Shown in pieces: positions 1-7,765 of a stretch of DNA of 9,097 nt (positions within the stretch are counted from its first letter, which is position 1; each line of letters opens with the position of its first letter). A program made the translations under genes and the position numbers. The stretch is taken from positions 1 through 9,097 of the forward strand of contig JAENWH010000056.1 of NCBI GenBank assembly GCA_016650135.1, given 5' to 3'. This DNA is from Peptostreptococcaceae bacterium. Its GTDB lineage: Bacteria > Bacillota_A > Clostridia > Peptostreptococcales > Anaerovoracaceae. The notes under the pieces are model-generated. The model was given only the letters and a program-made list of their open reading frames with translations, had not been told where the DNA came from and made no database searches.

Positions 1-375
1 TGCTAGACCATTCCTGCCAAACTAAACGGAGATTTTTTGGCGGCAATGGAGAATGTCCTGTCCAGATACGCCTTGCCCTATGATCCAAGAAGGCTTGTAG
101 TCTGTATGGACGAGAAACCTCTCCACCAATTGCTTTCTCACAAAAGGAAAAATATTCTCAGGGAGAAGGGGAAGCCTCTGAGGAAGGATTCAGAGTACAT
201 TTGTACCTGCAGCTTCTTCATGTTCAATGAGCCACTTGGCAAATATCGATATGTAGATGCAAAGGATCACCGGACCAAGATTGATTGGGCACACCAGGGC
301 AAGAGGCGGGTTAACAGGACTATCCCGATGCCGAGGTGGTTTTGCGGGTCCTGGATAACCTGAACACTCATAAGA
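1..375 (+). pseudogene. IS630-family transposase remnant (truncated, frameshifted)
   Basis: This is the remains of a DDE transposase of the IS630/Tc1-mariner type. The frame from position 7 reads TIPAK...DFLAAMENVL and then PYDPRRLVVCMDEKP, a typical IS630 stretch in which the Asp codon at 109-111 would be the first catalytic residue. RTKIDWAHQ follows. Around 312-318 the reading must move to the third frame, where DYPDAEVVLRVLDNLNTH continues the family pattern with the second catalytic Asp at 354-356. A TAG stop at 4-6 interrupts the frame just upstream, so the 5' part, if present, lies outside the window. After LNTHKIG (about 375) similarity to the family stops: the segment carrying the third catalytic residue (Glu) is absent. 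The protein cannot be active. The family call is from remembered motifs; the frameshift and stop are seen directly. Confidence 0.85.
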
Positions 376-716
376 TAGGCCTCAAGGAACTGCTCCTCAG
401 GGATTTCACCGGACTAGAGCCTGTCCCTAAGAATGCCATCCTCATGATAGATGATCCCGAAACAATCCAGGGGAAACTTGACTGCAATCTGCACCGAGGC
501 GGTGATCTTGCGATAATCTACATACCTTCTGCGGCAATGGACGTTATTCGAGTTCTAAGATAACGCCCAAGTGCATAGTTGGTTTGACTATTACCATCGT
601 TTCCTTTGTCTTTAATGTAAACTATCTGAACTTCTTCAACGATGAGTGCCAAGCGATGTTGATGTCTAATAGGGCAATTCCTACCCTGGCGTAGAGGGTA
701 GGACTAAACAGTTACC
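376..716. other. Unassigned region between IS remnant and operon
   Basis: No gene is recognised here. The frame of the transposase tail stays open to a stop at 561-563, but its translation no longer resembles an IS630 transposase. Another plus frame is open to a TAG near 691-693. On the minus strand a frame without a good start codon is open for about 60 codons, and a second minus frame covers roughly 390-560 with one stop. None of these has a ribosome binding site plus a start codon that would make it convincing. The stretch is best read as decayed DNA of unknown origin joined to the truncated transposase near 375. The only clear structure is the hairpin at 679-703. Confidence 0.5.
679..703 (-). 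terminator. Candidate hairpin at the 3' end of the operon
   Basis: CCTACCCT at 680-687 pairs perfectly with AGGGTAGG at 695-702 around a 7-base loop, and one more A-T pair closes the outside. It lies about 14 bases past the stop codon of the M20 gene, the last gene of the operon, which is a usual place for a terminator or a 3' stabilising hairpin. No T-rich tract follows on the minus strand, so intrinsic termination would be weak; it may instead protect the 3' end from exonucleases. Confidence 0.4.
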
Positions 717-1979
717 TTATTTTATTCCTAAAAGATCACAAAGGGTCATTAAATAAATCTGTGAGCTGTTAAGAACATCCTCAATATCGACATTTTCATT
801 TTTGGCATGGATTCCCTCTATATTAGAAGGACCATACTGAATAGTCTGAATACCGAGCATTCTATATTCTCTTGCATCACTTGAAGCCCACTGCCAAGCA
901 GGAATTACTTCAATATTCCAAACTTTTTCAGCATTTTTCTTAAGTGCTTGTACTATAGGAGCTTCTTCTACGGTGTAGTTCGCATCATTCTTCCAATGGA
1001 ATTCACAAATTACACCTTTCTCTCCACTATTCTCAATTATGGAATTAACAACTCTTTCAACTTCGTCATGGTCAACACCAATAGGAAGTCTACAGTCAAC
1101 AACAGTTTCTGCAGAGTCAGGAACCATATTAGGCCTAGAACCACCTGAAATTAAACCAACATTCTGAGTCACATGGTTTATTATATGACCAATTCCTTTC
1201 ACACCTAATTCTTTTTCGGCTACAAACTGAGAGCATTTAAGAGAATGGAGCAGAGAATCAGGGTAATGTCCTTCAACCTTTGTAAGTTCACTAAGATGAC
1301 TAAGAACATTCTGTAGTTTTAAAATAGCATTATCGCCTTTAAAGCCACCAAGACTTCCATGAGCTGATTTACCCTGTGCCTTAATAATTAAATGTAATCC
1401 ACCCTTCTGACCTATTTCTATAGTACTTTTTGATGTAGGTTCACAGACTATACAGCTATCTGCATTATCCGCATAACCATTTTCACATAGCCAATGTGTA
1501 CCAAATTCTCCACCGCTCTCTTCATCTGATACCATATGAAGTCTAATACTACCCTTAAGGTCAGCTTTTGTTTCCTGAAGAATTCTCATTGCGAAAAGTC
1601 CACTTGCTAAACCAGCTTTCATATCAGAAGTGCCACGTCCCAAAATGAGTTTATCTGTAACTTCACCACCAAAAGGATCCCAGTCCCACTGAGACCTATC
1701 ACCTGCAGGAACAACATCGATATGACCATTAAGAATAACATTATAACCAGCTTTTCTATCACCAATTTCTGCTAAGACACAGGGGAAATCAGGATTTATC
1801 TGTACCTGTTCAGTATTAATTCCATACTTGTTTAAATAACCCTTAACAAAATCAACAGCAACCTGCTGGTTACCCCCAGGGTTTTCATTAGGGATCTGTA
1901 TTAAAAGAGAAACCAGCTTAATTAGTTCATCATTTTTCTCTTTTGCATAGGACAGAATTTCTTGACGAGTTATACTCAT
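717..1979 (-). CDS. M20 family metallopeptidase (ArgE/DapE-like deacylase or dipeptidase)
   Basis: Predicted cytoplasmic zinc hydrolase of 420 residues, the normal length for the M20/ArgE/DapE group, with no signal peptide or membrane segment. The metal and catalytic pattern is complete: GHIDVVPAG with His86 and Asp88, GRGTSDMKAG with the bridging Asp119, DEESGGE with the catalytic base pair Glu153-Glu154, EPT with Glu180, and GIHAKNE near the end with His391. GKSAHGS with His207 marks the inserted dimerisation domain. These enzymes remove acyl groups from N-acyl amino acids or cleave short peptides. It is the last gene of the transporter operon, 66 bases after the DppF-like gene. The ATG has an AAGG ribosome binding site 5 bases upstream (1985-1988). 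Inference: it processes the imported solute. Within the superfamily, acetylornithine deacetylase, succinyl-diaminopimelate desuccinylase and carboxypeptidase activities cannot be separated by eye. Confidence 0.92.
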   Translation of the reverse strand: MSITRQEILSYAKEKNDELIKLVSLLIQIPNENPGGNQQVAVDFVKGYLNKYGINTEQVQINPDFPCVLAEIGDRKAGYNVILNGHIDVVPAGDRSQWDWDPFGGEVTDKLILGRGTSDMKAGLASGLFAMRILQETKADLKGSIRLHMVSDEESGGEFGTHWLCENGYADNADSCIVCEPTSKSTIEIGQKGGLHLIIKAQGKSAHGSLGGFKGDNAILKLQNVLSHLSELTKVEGHYPDSLLHSLKCSQFVAEKELGVKGIGHIINHVTQNVGLISGGSRPNMVPDSAETVVDCRLPIGVDHDEVERVVNSIIENSGEKGVICEFHWKNDANYTVEEAPIVQALKKNAEKVWNIEVIPAWQWASSDAREYRMLGIQTIQYGPSNIEGIHAKNENVDIEDVLNSSQIYLMTLCDLLGIK

Positions 1980-2045
1980 ATTTACCTTCTTATTATAATT
2001 TTACACATTTTAAATTAATACAATCATTAGTCTATTAATTATTCA

Positions 2046-3038
2046 TTACACTTCCTGTTTTTTATATAAAAAACAAGCTACTTTATGGTTATTTCCGATA
2101 TTCTCTAAAAGAGGGATCTCTGTTTTGCACCTTTCCATTGTATAAGGACAACGTCCTGATAAAGGACAACCAATAAGATCTCCTATGGAACTTGGAATTT
2201 CTCCCTTAAGTTTTATTCTTTGAACTTTATTAAATGGTGACTCTGGAGGAATTGCTGACAACAGCGCTTTTGTATACGGATGCATTGGATTACTATACAA
2301 TTCAACAGCGTCACAGAATTCTACAACCAGTCCTAGATACATTATTACTATACGATCGCTTACATGTTTAACAATACCTAAATCATGAGATATAAATAAA
2401 TATGTTAGATTATTCTCTTTTTGGAGTTTATTGAAAAGATTAAGGATTTGAGCCTGAATTGAAACATCCAATGCTGACACGGGTTCATCACAGACAATAA
2501 AGGATGGATTCATTGATAAGACTCTTGCAATATTAATTCTCTGCCTCTGTCCGCCAGAAAACTCATGAGGATATCTATTAATATACTGGACATCCAATCC
2601 TACATTCTGCATTAAAGAAATAACTTTTTCATTATATTCTTTTTTGCTGTTAGTTATCTTATGAACTATAAGAGGTTCTCCTATAATTGAACCACATGTT
2701 TTTCTAGAATTTAGAGAAGAATAAGGATCTTGAAAGACCATCTGCATCTCTTTTTTAACTTTCTTTAAATCTTTGCCTTTTTGAGAAAATATATCTACAC
2801 CATTAAAGTTTACACTGCCTTTTGTTGGATTCGTTAATTGCACAATTAATCTTCCAAGAGTTGATTTACCACATCCTGATTCTCCAACAATACCAAGTGT
2901 TTCACCACGGTAAACATCAAGTGTTACATCTGACAAGGCATGAAGCATTTGGTCTTTACCCATAAAAGTATTGTTCTTGATTCTGTAATCCTTACTTAAA
3001 TGGTCAATATGCATTAATATTTCTTTTTTTTCACTCAT
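2046..3038 (-). CDS. dppF: Peptide ABC transporter ATPase, DppF/OppF-like
   Basis: One of two nucleotide-binding subunits that power the importer from the cytoplasmic face. At 330 residues it has the full ABC set in order: Walker A GESGCGKST (52-60), Q-loop Gln103 in VFQDPYSSLN, signature SGGQRQR (161-167), Walker B ending DEP (184-186), D-loop SALD, and H-loop His218 in ISHDL. The C-terminal oligopeptide/dipeptide extension carries HPYT (253-256) and four cysteines at 291, 297, 304 and 322 (C-x5-C-x6-C-x17-C). The SGGQRQR signature and PYSSLN after the Q-loop fit the F rather than the D subunit. Only 2 bases separate it from the stop of the DppD-like gene, so the pair is very likely co-translated. 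The ATG has a GGAAAG ribosome binding site 9 bases upstream. The Dpp rather than Opp name is a convention here, as substrate is unknown. Confidence 0.95.
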   Translation of the reverse strand: MSEKKEILMHIDHLSKDYRIKNNTFMGKDQMLHALSDVTLDVYRGETLGIVGESGCGKSTLGRLIVQLTNPTKGSVNFNGVDIFSQKGKDLKKVKKEMQMVFQDPYSSLNSRKTCGSIIGEPLIVHKITNSKKEYNEKVISLMQNVGLDVQYINRYPHEFSGGQRQRINIARVLSMNPSFIVCDEPVSALDVSIQAQILNLFNKLQKENNLTYLFISHDLGIVKHVSDRIVIMYLGLVVEFCDAVELYSNPMHPYTKALLSAIPPESPFNKVQRIKLKGEIPSSIGDLIGCPLSGRCPYTMERCKTEIPLLENIGNNHKVACFLYKKQEV

Positions 3039-3040
3039 AT

Positions 3041-4042
3041 TTATTTTCTTTCCTTGCTTAGATGCCTCTTAAGGTTCTGATTATGACAAGCAACAAAATG
3101 ACCTTCTTCAACTTCTAAAAATTCTGGATCACTTTTAAAACACTCTTCCATTACATATGGACATCTATTACAAAAGTTACAGAAATTTCCAGTTAAACGA
3201 AGATCAGGAGGAGTCCCTGGAATTGTTATAAAATCTGATTTAGCTTTATCTGTTACCTTTGGCATGGAATTCAATAAACCCCATGTATAGGGATGAAGTG
3301 CATTACTGTACAAAGTTTTAACATCACTAAACTCAACAATTTTACCTGCATACATCACCATAACTGTATCGCACATATCCCAAATAACACCCAAATCATG
3401 TGTTATTAAAAGAATTGCTGTATTATAGCTTTTCTGTAAATCTTTTAGTAGATCAAGAACCTGAGCCTGAACTGTAACATCAAGAGCTGTAGTTGGTTCA
3501 TCTGCTATAATTAATTTAGGTGAACCCATGATAGCCATAGCTATAATTACACGTTGGCACAAACCACCAGATAGTTCATAGGGATATGAAGCCATTCTTT
3601 TTTCAGGATCTGGTATTCCAACTTTTTTGAAAGCTTCAATAGCTTTCTCTTTCGCTTTTTCTTTACTAATATCATAATGAGTTAGAATTAACTCAATCAT
3701 CTGGTTCCCAACTGTAAAAACAGGGTCTAGGGAAGTCATCGGATTTTGGAAAATTAATGAAAGATCTTTCCCTCTTATCTCGTTTATTTCCTTTTGTTTA
3801 AGAAGAAGCATATCCTTTCCATCAAATAAGATAGGACCACCACTGCATTTACACGCCTTGGAAGGAAGTAATTGAATTACAGACTTTGCAGTAATACTCT
3901 TTCCCGATCCAGATTCTCCTACAATTCCAAGTGTCTTACCAGAATCCAGTGAAAAACTAACACCATCAACAGCTTTAACTACACCACTAGAAGTATAAAA
4001 ATATGTCCTTAAATCCTTTACCGATAATAAATGTTCATTCAA
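3041..4042 (-). CDS. dppD: Peptide ABC transporter ATPase, DppD/OppD-like
   Basis: Second nucleotide-binding subunit, 333 residues. Walker [10 protein letters not shown] lies at 42-50, Gln99 in [11 protein letters not shown] is the Q-loop, DEPTTALD (181-188) contains Walker B and D-loop, and His215 in ITHDL is the H-loop. [14 protein letters not shown] is typical of the D subunit. The signature reads LSGGLCQR (157-164); most relatives have a basic residue where Cys162 stands, but the core SGG and QR are kept, so activity is expected. The C-terminal extension has HPYT and cysteines at 288, 294, 301 and 319 in the same C-x5-C-x6-C-x17-C spacing as the partner ATPase, with an additional Cys291 between the first two. 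The start is TTG: no in-frame ATG lies nearby, and an AGAGG site sits 7 bases upstream. It follows the DppC-like gene by 63 bases. Confidence 0.95.
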   Translation of the reverse strand: MNEHLLSVKDLRTYFYTSSGVVKAVDGVSFSLDSGKTLGIVGESGSGKSITAKSVIQLLPSKACKCSGGPILFDGKDMLLLKQKEINEIRGKDLSLIFQNPMTSLDPVFTVGNQMIELILTHYDISKEKAKEKAIEAFKKVGIPDPEKRMASYPYELSGGLCQRVIIAMAIMGSPKLIIADEPTTALDVTVQAQVLDLLKDLQKSYNTAILLITHDLGVIWDMCDTVMVMYAGKIVEFSDVKTLYSNALHPYTWGLLNSMPKVTDKAKSDFITIPGTPPDLRLTGNFCNFCNRCPYVMEECFKSDPEFLEVEEGHFVACHNQNLKRHLSKERK

Positions 4043-4049
4043 AATTAAA

Positions 4050-4054
4050 CCTCT
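4050..4054 (-). promoter_or_regulatory. Ribosome binding site that fixes the TTG start of the DppD-like gene
   Basis: The minus strand reads AGAGG, followed by 7 bases and then TTG at 4042-4040. The ATG that begins at 4038 is in another frame. The reading frame is open back to a TGA at 4078-4076 with no ATG, so this site supports the TTG as the real start. Confidence 0.7.
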
Positions 4055-4105
4055 TTTAATTTGCTCAATATAAACTCAGTTCAATCTGTTATCTTTTCAC
4101 AGTTT

Positions 4106-5020
4106 CTATTTTTTCAGTTTTGGATCTAGTACATCTCTAAGACCATCACCAAATAGGTTAAAGCCCAAAACTGTCAGTAATATAAAGAAACCTGAAATTG
4201 AAGCTATAAAAGAAGCTGTATAAAGACAGTCTCTTCCATCTCTTAATATACTTCCCCATGATGCAGTTGGTGCAGCAATTCCAACACCAAGAAAACTAAG
4301 AGCAGCCTCAGAAATAATCGCACCAGCTATTGTTAATGTTGCATATACAATTATTGGAGAAATAACATTAGGAAGAATATGGGAGAAAAGTAGCCTGATA
4401 TTTGAAGAACCAATCACTCTTTCAACATTACAGTATTCTTCATTTTTAACTACTATTACCTCTCCTCTTACAACTCTTGCAAAGTTTGGCATGTTGCCAA
4501 TTCCAATTGCTATAATAACATTAAAAACACCTGTTCCCATAACAGTCATTAGTATGATTGACAATAGAATAAATGGAAAGGAAAGGAAGCCATCCATTAT
4601 TCTCATAATAATAGAATCTACAAATCCACCAACATAGCCGGAAATCAAACCTAAGAGGATTCCAACAATACCACCTATTGCTGTACTGCTAATAGCAACC
4701 AATAGTGATATTCTAGCTCCATATAATATTCTGCTGTACAAATCTCGTCCAAAGGAATCAGTTCCCAAAATATGACCTGGTGAAAAAGGTTTGATATAAG
4801 CATTAAGTGGGTGAATTTCATTCGGATTGGCTGTTGCTAGCAAAGGAGCAAATATTGCAATAAAAAGCATAAATGCAACTATACCCAATCCAATAACTGC
4901 AGTCTTATTTCTAAGAAGTTTTTTTAAAGGGCTATTTGCTTTTCTTTCCAACTCCATGAGCTTTGACTGAATTTCAACGCCTAGAAGAGTCTCAAAATCT
5001 GTGGTTTTACTTGTTTCCAT
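4106..5020 (-). CDS. dppC: Peptide ABC transporter permease, DppC/OppC-like
   Basis: Inner (cytoplasmic) membrane channel subunit of 304 residues. About 40 mostly charged cytoplasmic residues come first, followed by a membrane segment at about 41-63, then GTDSFGRDLYSRI (86-98), a very characteristic OppC/DppC motif, and further hydrophobic segments at about 104-129, 145-173, 219-247 and 270-290. The EAA loop that docks on the ATPases runs from about Glu194 to Pro217, with Gly204 and HILPN (214-218) conserved. SEAALSFLGVG (237-247) and PTASWG are also typical of this family. The ATG directly abuts the TAA of the DppB-like gene with no intervening base, and an AGGGG site lies 7 bases upstream inside that gene (5028-5032), which points to translational coupling of the two channel subunits. 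Confidence 0.95.
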   Translation of the reverse strand: METSKTTDFETLLGVEIQSKLMELERKANSPLKKLLRNKTAVIGLGIVAFMLFIAIFAPLLATANPNEIHPLNAYIKPFSPGHILGTDSFGRDLYSRILYGARISLLVAISSTAIGGIVGILLGLISGYVGGFVDSIIMRIMDGFLSFPFILLSIILMTVMGTGVFNVIIAIGIGNMPNFARVVRGEVIVVKNEEYCNVERVIGSSNIRLLFSHILPNVISPIIVYATLTIAGAIISEAALSFLGVGIAAPTASWGSILRDGRDCLYTASFIASISGFFILLTVLGFNLFGDGLRDVLDPKLKK

Positions 5021-5980
5021 TTATTTGCCCCTAGACATTTCATAGTTGACTTTTGGATTTATAATCATGTATGTGATATCAACTAAGAAGTTAACAACAA
5101 CGAATATAACAGCTATAAACAAAACGGTTCCTTGAATTAACATATAATCACGATTATCGATAGCTGAAATAATCATGGTACCCATTCCTGGCCATGAAAA
5201 AATACTTTCTGTAAGTATAGCTCCAGTGAATGCTGTTGCTATCTGTAAACCTAATATGGTTACGATTGGAGGAAGTGCATTCTTTAATGCGTGCTTCCAT
5301 ATTACTTTCTTTTCTTTAATACCACGGGATCGGAGAGCACTTATTGAATCATTATGGATAATTTCAAGCATGCTTGAACGAGTAATTCTAGCAAATGTTG
5401 CAAGAGGAATTGTAATTAAACAAAAACAGGGAAGAACCATATGGATTATAATATCCCCGATACCATTTTTTAAAGATCCCATTCCCAGCGCAGGGAACCA
5501 CCCAAGGCCTACTGCAAAATAGTTTACAAGCATCAACCCTAGCCAAAAAATTGGCATTGAAACACCTAGTAATGCTAATAACATAAAAATATAATCAATA
5601 AAGGAATACTGTTTGAGTGCAGATATGACTCCGGCAAAGACTCCTAAAAAAAGTGCAATAATTAAACTTGTCATAGTAATTAATAAGGTGCTTGGTATTC
5701 GTTCAAAAATTAACGATGTTACCGATCTATTGTACATATATGAAGTTCCAAAATCACCTGTTATGCTAGCACCCATATAATCAATATATTGTTCTGGTAT
5801 ACTTTTATTTAAGCCCATTTTCTCTTCCATAACAACTATATCTTTAGGAGAGGCCTGAGGTCCAAGAATTGTTCTAGCGGGATTACCTGGAATTATTCTA
5901 GTTAAAACAAAGGTAATTGTTATAACCATCACCAAAGTTGGAATACTTTGCCACACTCTATTTAAAATCATTTTTAGCAA
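5021..5980 (-). CDS. dppB: Peptide ABC transporter permease, DppB/OppB-like
   Basis: Partner channel subunit of 319 residues. The first membrane segment (about 12-30) leads into RIIPGNPA (28-35), the standard DppB/OppB motif, then LGLNKSIPEQY-type sequence and GDFGTSY (75-81). Further hydrophobic segments lie at about 98-121, 129-158, 178-196, 235-257 and 281-305. The EAA loop is SALRSRGIKEKKVIWKHALK (214-233) with the invariant Gly220, followed by NALPPIV; TESIFSWPGMG (257-267) is also conserved. The preferred start is TTG at 5980-5978, because an AGGAG site sits 7 bases upstream of it, while the first in-frame ATG (codon 4, at 5971) would be 16 bases from that site. It is separated from the solute-binding-protein gene by 80 bases that contain a strong hairpin. 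Confidence 0.95.
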   Translation of the reverse strand: MLKMILNRVWQSIPTLVMVITITFVLTRIIPGNPARTILGPQASPKDIVVMEEKMGLNKSIPEQYIDYMGASITGDFGTSYMYNRSVTSLIFERIPSTLLITMTSLIIALFLGVFAGVISALKQYSFIDYIFMLLALLGVSMPIFWLGLMLVNYFAVGLGWFPALGMGSLKNGIGDIIIHMVLPCFCLITIPLATFARITRSSMLEIIHNDSISALRSRGIKEKKVIWKHALKNALPPIVTILGLQIATAFTGAILTESIFSWPGMGTMIISAIDNRDYMLIQGTVLFIAVIFVVVNFLVDITYMIINPKVNYEMSRGK

Positions 5981-5987
5981 GGATTTA

Positions 5988-5992
5988 CTCCT
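5988..5992 (-). promoter_or_regulatory. Ribosome binding site that favours the TTG start of the DppB-like gene
   Basis: AGGAG on the minus strand is 7 bases from TTG (5980-5978) and 16 bases from the downstream in-frame ATG (5971-5969). The spacing selects the TTG, adding three residues (M-L-K) to the protein. Confidence 0.7.
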
Positions 5993-6007
5993 ATTCTCAC
6001 AATTTAA

Positions 6008-6035
6008 TGTAAGGAAACCTTTCGGTTTCCTTACA
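6008..6035 (-). promoter_or_regulatory. Intercistronic hairpin between binding protein and permease
   Basis: A perfect 12-bp stem (6008-6019 with 6024-6035) closes a four-base loop; on the transcribed strand the loop reads GAAA, a stable GNRA-type tetraloop. No run of U follows (the next bases are ATTAAATTG), so it is not a classical full terminator. It stands 25 bases past the stop of the solute-binding-protein gene. Hairpins in this place are known in several binding-protein-dependent operons to stabilise the upstream message or partly attenuate downstream transcription. The hairpin is seen; its effect is inferred. Confidence 0.7.
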
Positions 6036-6046
6036 CTGTTAAGATT

Positions 6047-6074
6047 CTATTTTTCAGAAACTATTTTTCAGAAA
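6047..6074. repeat. Perfect 14-bp tandem duplication across the stop codon of the binding-protein gene
   Basis: CTATTTTTCAGAAA occurs at 6047-6060 and again, without a gap, at 6061-6074. The second copy contains the last codons and the TAG stop (6063-6061) of the solute-binding-protein gene; the first copy lies just after the stop. It looks like a short slippage duplication that left the protein end unchanged. Confidence 0.9.
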
Positions 6075-7704
6075 CCCAGACATTATTTTCTGGAGTGATA
6101 ATACGAATTGTACCATCAGGTCTCTGTATGAAATCATGTACTCTCTGATTTACACCATAAATAACTTTTTCGTTAGCATAATATAAGCCTGGAACATGTG
6201 TTTCAATCTTAGCTAAGGCTTTCTTATATAAAACAGAACGAGATTCCACATCAGATACTTCAAGAGCAGCCTTTAATAACTTATCTACTTCAGGATCTGA
6301 GAAGTTTTGGCCATTTCCAATACCACCAATTTCTTCTGATGAGAACATCTTATCCAAGAAGAAAAAAGGATCTGGATACCATGTCCAAGACATACCATAC
6401 ATGTCAGCATTTCCAGACATTGCAACATCACTGAAAGAACCCCATTCTGTACCATGGATATTAACGGTAATTCCAACCTGTGCAAGATAAGCCTGAACAA
6501 GAACAGTCATTGCTCGCCTTGCAGGGGTATTACTAATGTAAAGGTCAAGAGTCAAACCATCGCCATACCCAGCTTCTTTAAGAAGTGCCTTTGCTCCTTC
6601 CACGTTAAACTTAGGTACTTGACTTTCAAGAGAAGCATCATAGCCCCAAGAACCGGGAGGAAGTGGTAAATAAGCTCTAGAAGCTTCCCCAAACTTATAA
6701 ATTGACTGTACCATTTCGTCAACGTTGATAGCTTCAATAATAGCCTTTCGTACTCTGATATCAGCTGTTGGTCCTTTGGTTTGGTTGAAATAAATATAAG
6801 CAACATGGATACCTTCTATAGAAAGGAGTGTCAAGTCATTATTGTCTTTTACCATCTGAACAGCTTCACCTGTAAGATTTGAAGCCATATCCAGGTCTCC
6901 GGTCTGAAGAGCATTAGAAGCCTGAATAGGATCTGTAATTACTTTAAAGACTAACTCGTCAATATTTGGTTCTCCCATCCAGTAAACAGGATTCTTTATA
7001 AGGACTGATTCTTGGTCAAGTTTGAAGGATTGTAGACTAAAAGGACCAGTACCAATTAGATGAGAACCAAAATCATCGCCCCAACCATCTACAGCTTCTT
7101 TTGGAACAATTGAGTTACCGGAATCAGTTAAAGCTGTTAAGAAAGAAGCATTAGCACTCTTAAGTATACAAGTTACTTCCCATTCCCCTGTAACTTTTGC
7201 TTCCTTAAGCATTGAAAGACGATTACTGTCTGAATATTGCGCCGAACGGTTTAACGAATAAGCTACATCTTCTGCAGTCATTTCTCTTCCATCTTGGAAT
7301 TTACCCTTCTGAAAGTGTACACCTTGACGGATAGTAAATACATAAGTAGCACCATCCTCAGAAACTGTCCAACCTTCAGCAAGGGATGGAACATATGAAG
7401 TTAGTGTACTGTTATAATCAATAACAGTATTACATACTTCACCAATAATCTGGCCTTCATACGTACCAGTATAATGAATAGGGTCTAGCTTACTTGGAGA
7501 AGATGATAAAGAGATTGTAAGTGTACCACCCTTCTGTGGCTCAAGATTTACATCATCCTTAGCCATGTCTTTAACAGAAGATTCAACGGTTTCTGTAGTT
7601 TTTGATTCAGCAATATTGCTCCCAGATTTACTACATCCAGTCAAAGTTAAACTGGCTGCTACTAGAACGCAAAATAAAATACCTAAACTTTTTGATATTT
7701 TCAT
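6061..7704 (-). CDS. Peptide-type ABC transporter solute-binding lipoprotein (SBP_bac_5 / DppA-OppA family)
   Basis: Extracytoplasmic receptor that captures the solute and delivers it to the DppB/DppC channel. It has 547 residues, normal for the family. The N-terminus is a lipoprotein signal: Lys2 and Lys5, a hydrophobic core, and the lipobox L-T-G-C with the lipidated Cys24, followed by a Ser/Thr/Glu-rich linker to about residue 58. The mature domain begins KGGTLTISLSS, and the family signature covers about 108-151 (LAEGWTVSEDGATYVFTIRQG, then DGREMTAEDVAYSL). GTGPF in the middle and the DPFFFL region later are also typical. The ATG has an AGGAGG ribosome binding site 4 bases upstream (7709-7714), the strongest in the operon, which fits high expression. 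It is the first gene of the operon. Solutes of this family include di- and oligopeptides, nickel chelates, glutathione and sugars; nothing seen here picks one, though the M20 neighbour favours peptides or N-acyl amino acids. Confidence 0.95.
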   Translation of the reverse strand: MKISKSLGILFCVLVAASLTLTGCSKSGSNIAESKTTETVESSVKDMAKDDVNLEPQKGGTLTISLSSSPSKLDPIHYTGTYEGQIIGEVCNTVIDYNSTLTSYVPSLAEGWTVSEDGATYVFTIRQGVHFQKGKFQDGREMTAEDVAYSLNRSAQYSDSNRLSMLKEAKVTGEWEVTCILKSANASFLTALTDSGNSIVPKEAVDGWGDDFGSHLIGTGPFSLQSFKLDQESVLIKNPVYWMGEPNIDELVFKVITDPIQASNALQTGDLDMASNLTGEAVQMVKDNNDLTLLSIEGIHVAYIYFNQTKGPTADIRVRKAIIEAINVDEMVQSIYKFGEASRAYLPLPPGSWGYDASLESQVPKFNVEGAKALLKEAGYGDGLTLDLYISNTPARRAMTVLVQAYLAQVGITVNIHGTEWGSFSDVAMSGNADMYGMSWTWYPDPFFFLDKMFSSEEIGGIGNGQNFSDPEVDKLLKAALEVSDVESRSVLYKKALAKIETHVPGLYYANEKVIYGVNQRVHDFIQRPDGTIRIITPENNVWVSEK

Positions 7705-7765
7705 ATTTCCTCCTATTTATTAGAAATGGCTTAGTTTTTTAAAAATGAAGTCACATCTGCTGAGC

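Noticed and set aside
1992..1997. Perfect TATAAT on the minus strand just upstream of the M20 gene, as an internal promoter.
   Set aside because: The implied start point would fall in or next to the ribosome binding site, leaving almost no leader, and the nearest -35-like TTGTAT is 20 bases away. In AT-rich intergenic DNA this is expected by chance.
2013..2040. Inverted repeat AATTAATA/TATTAATT between the DppF-like and M20 genes.
   Set aside because: The 8-base arms are made only of A and T around a 12-base loop, so the hairpin would be very weak.
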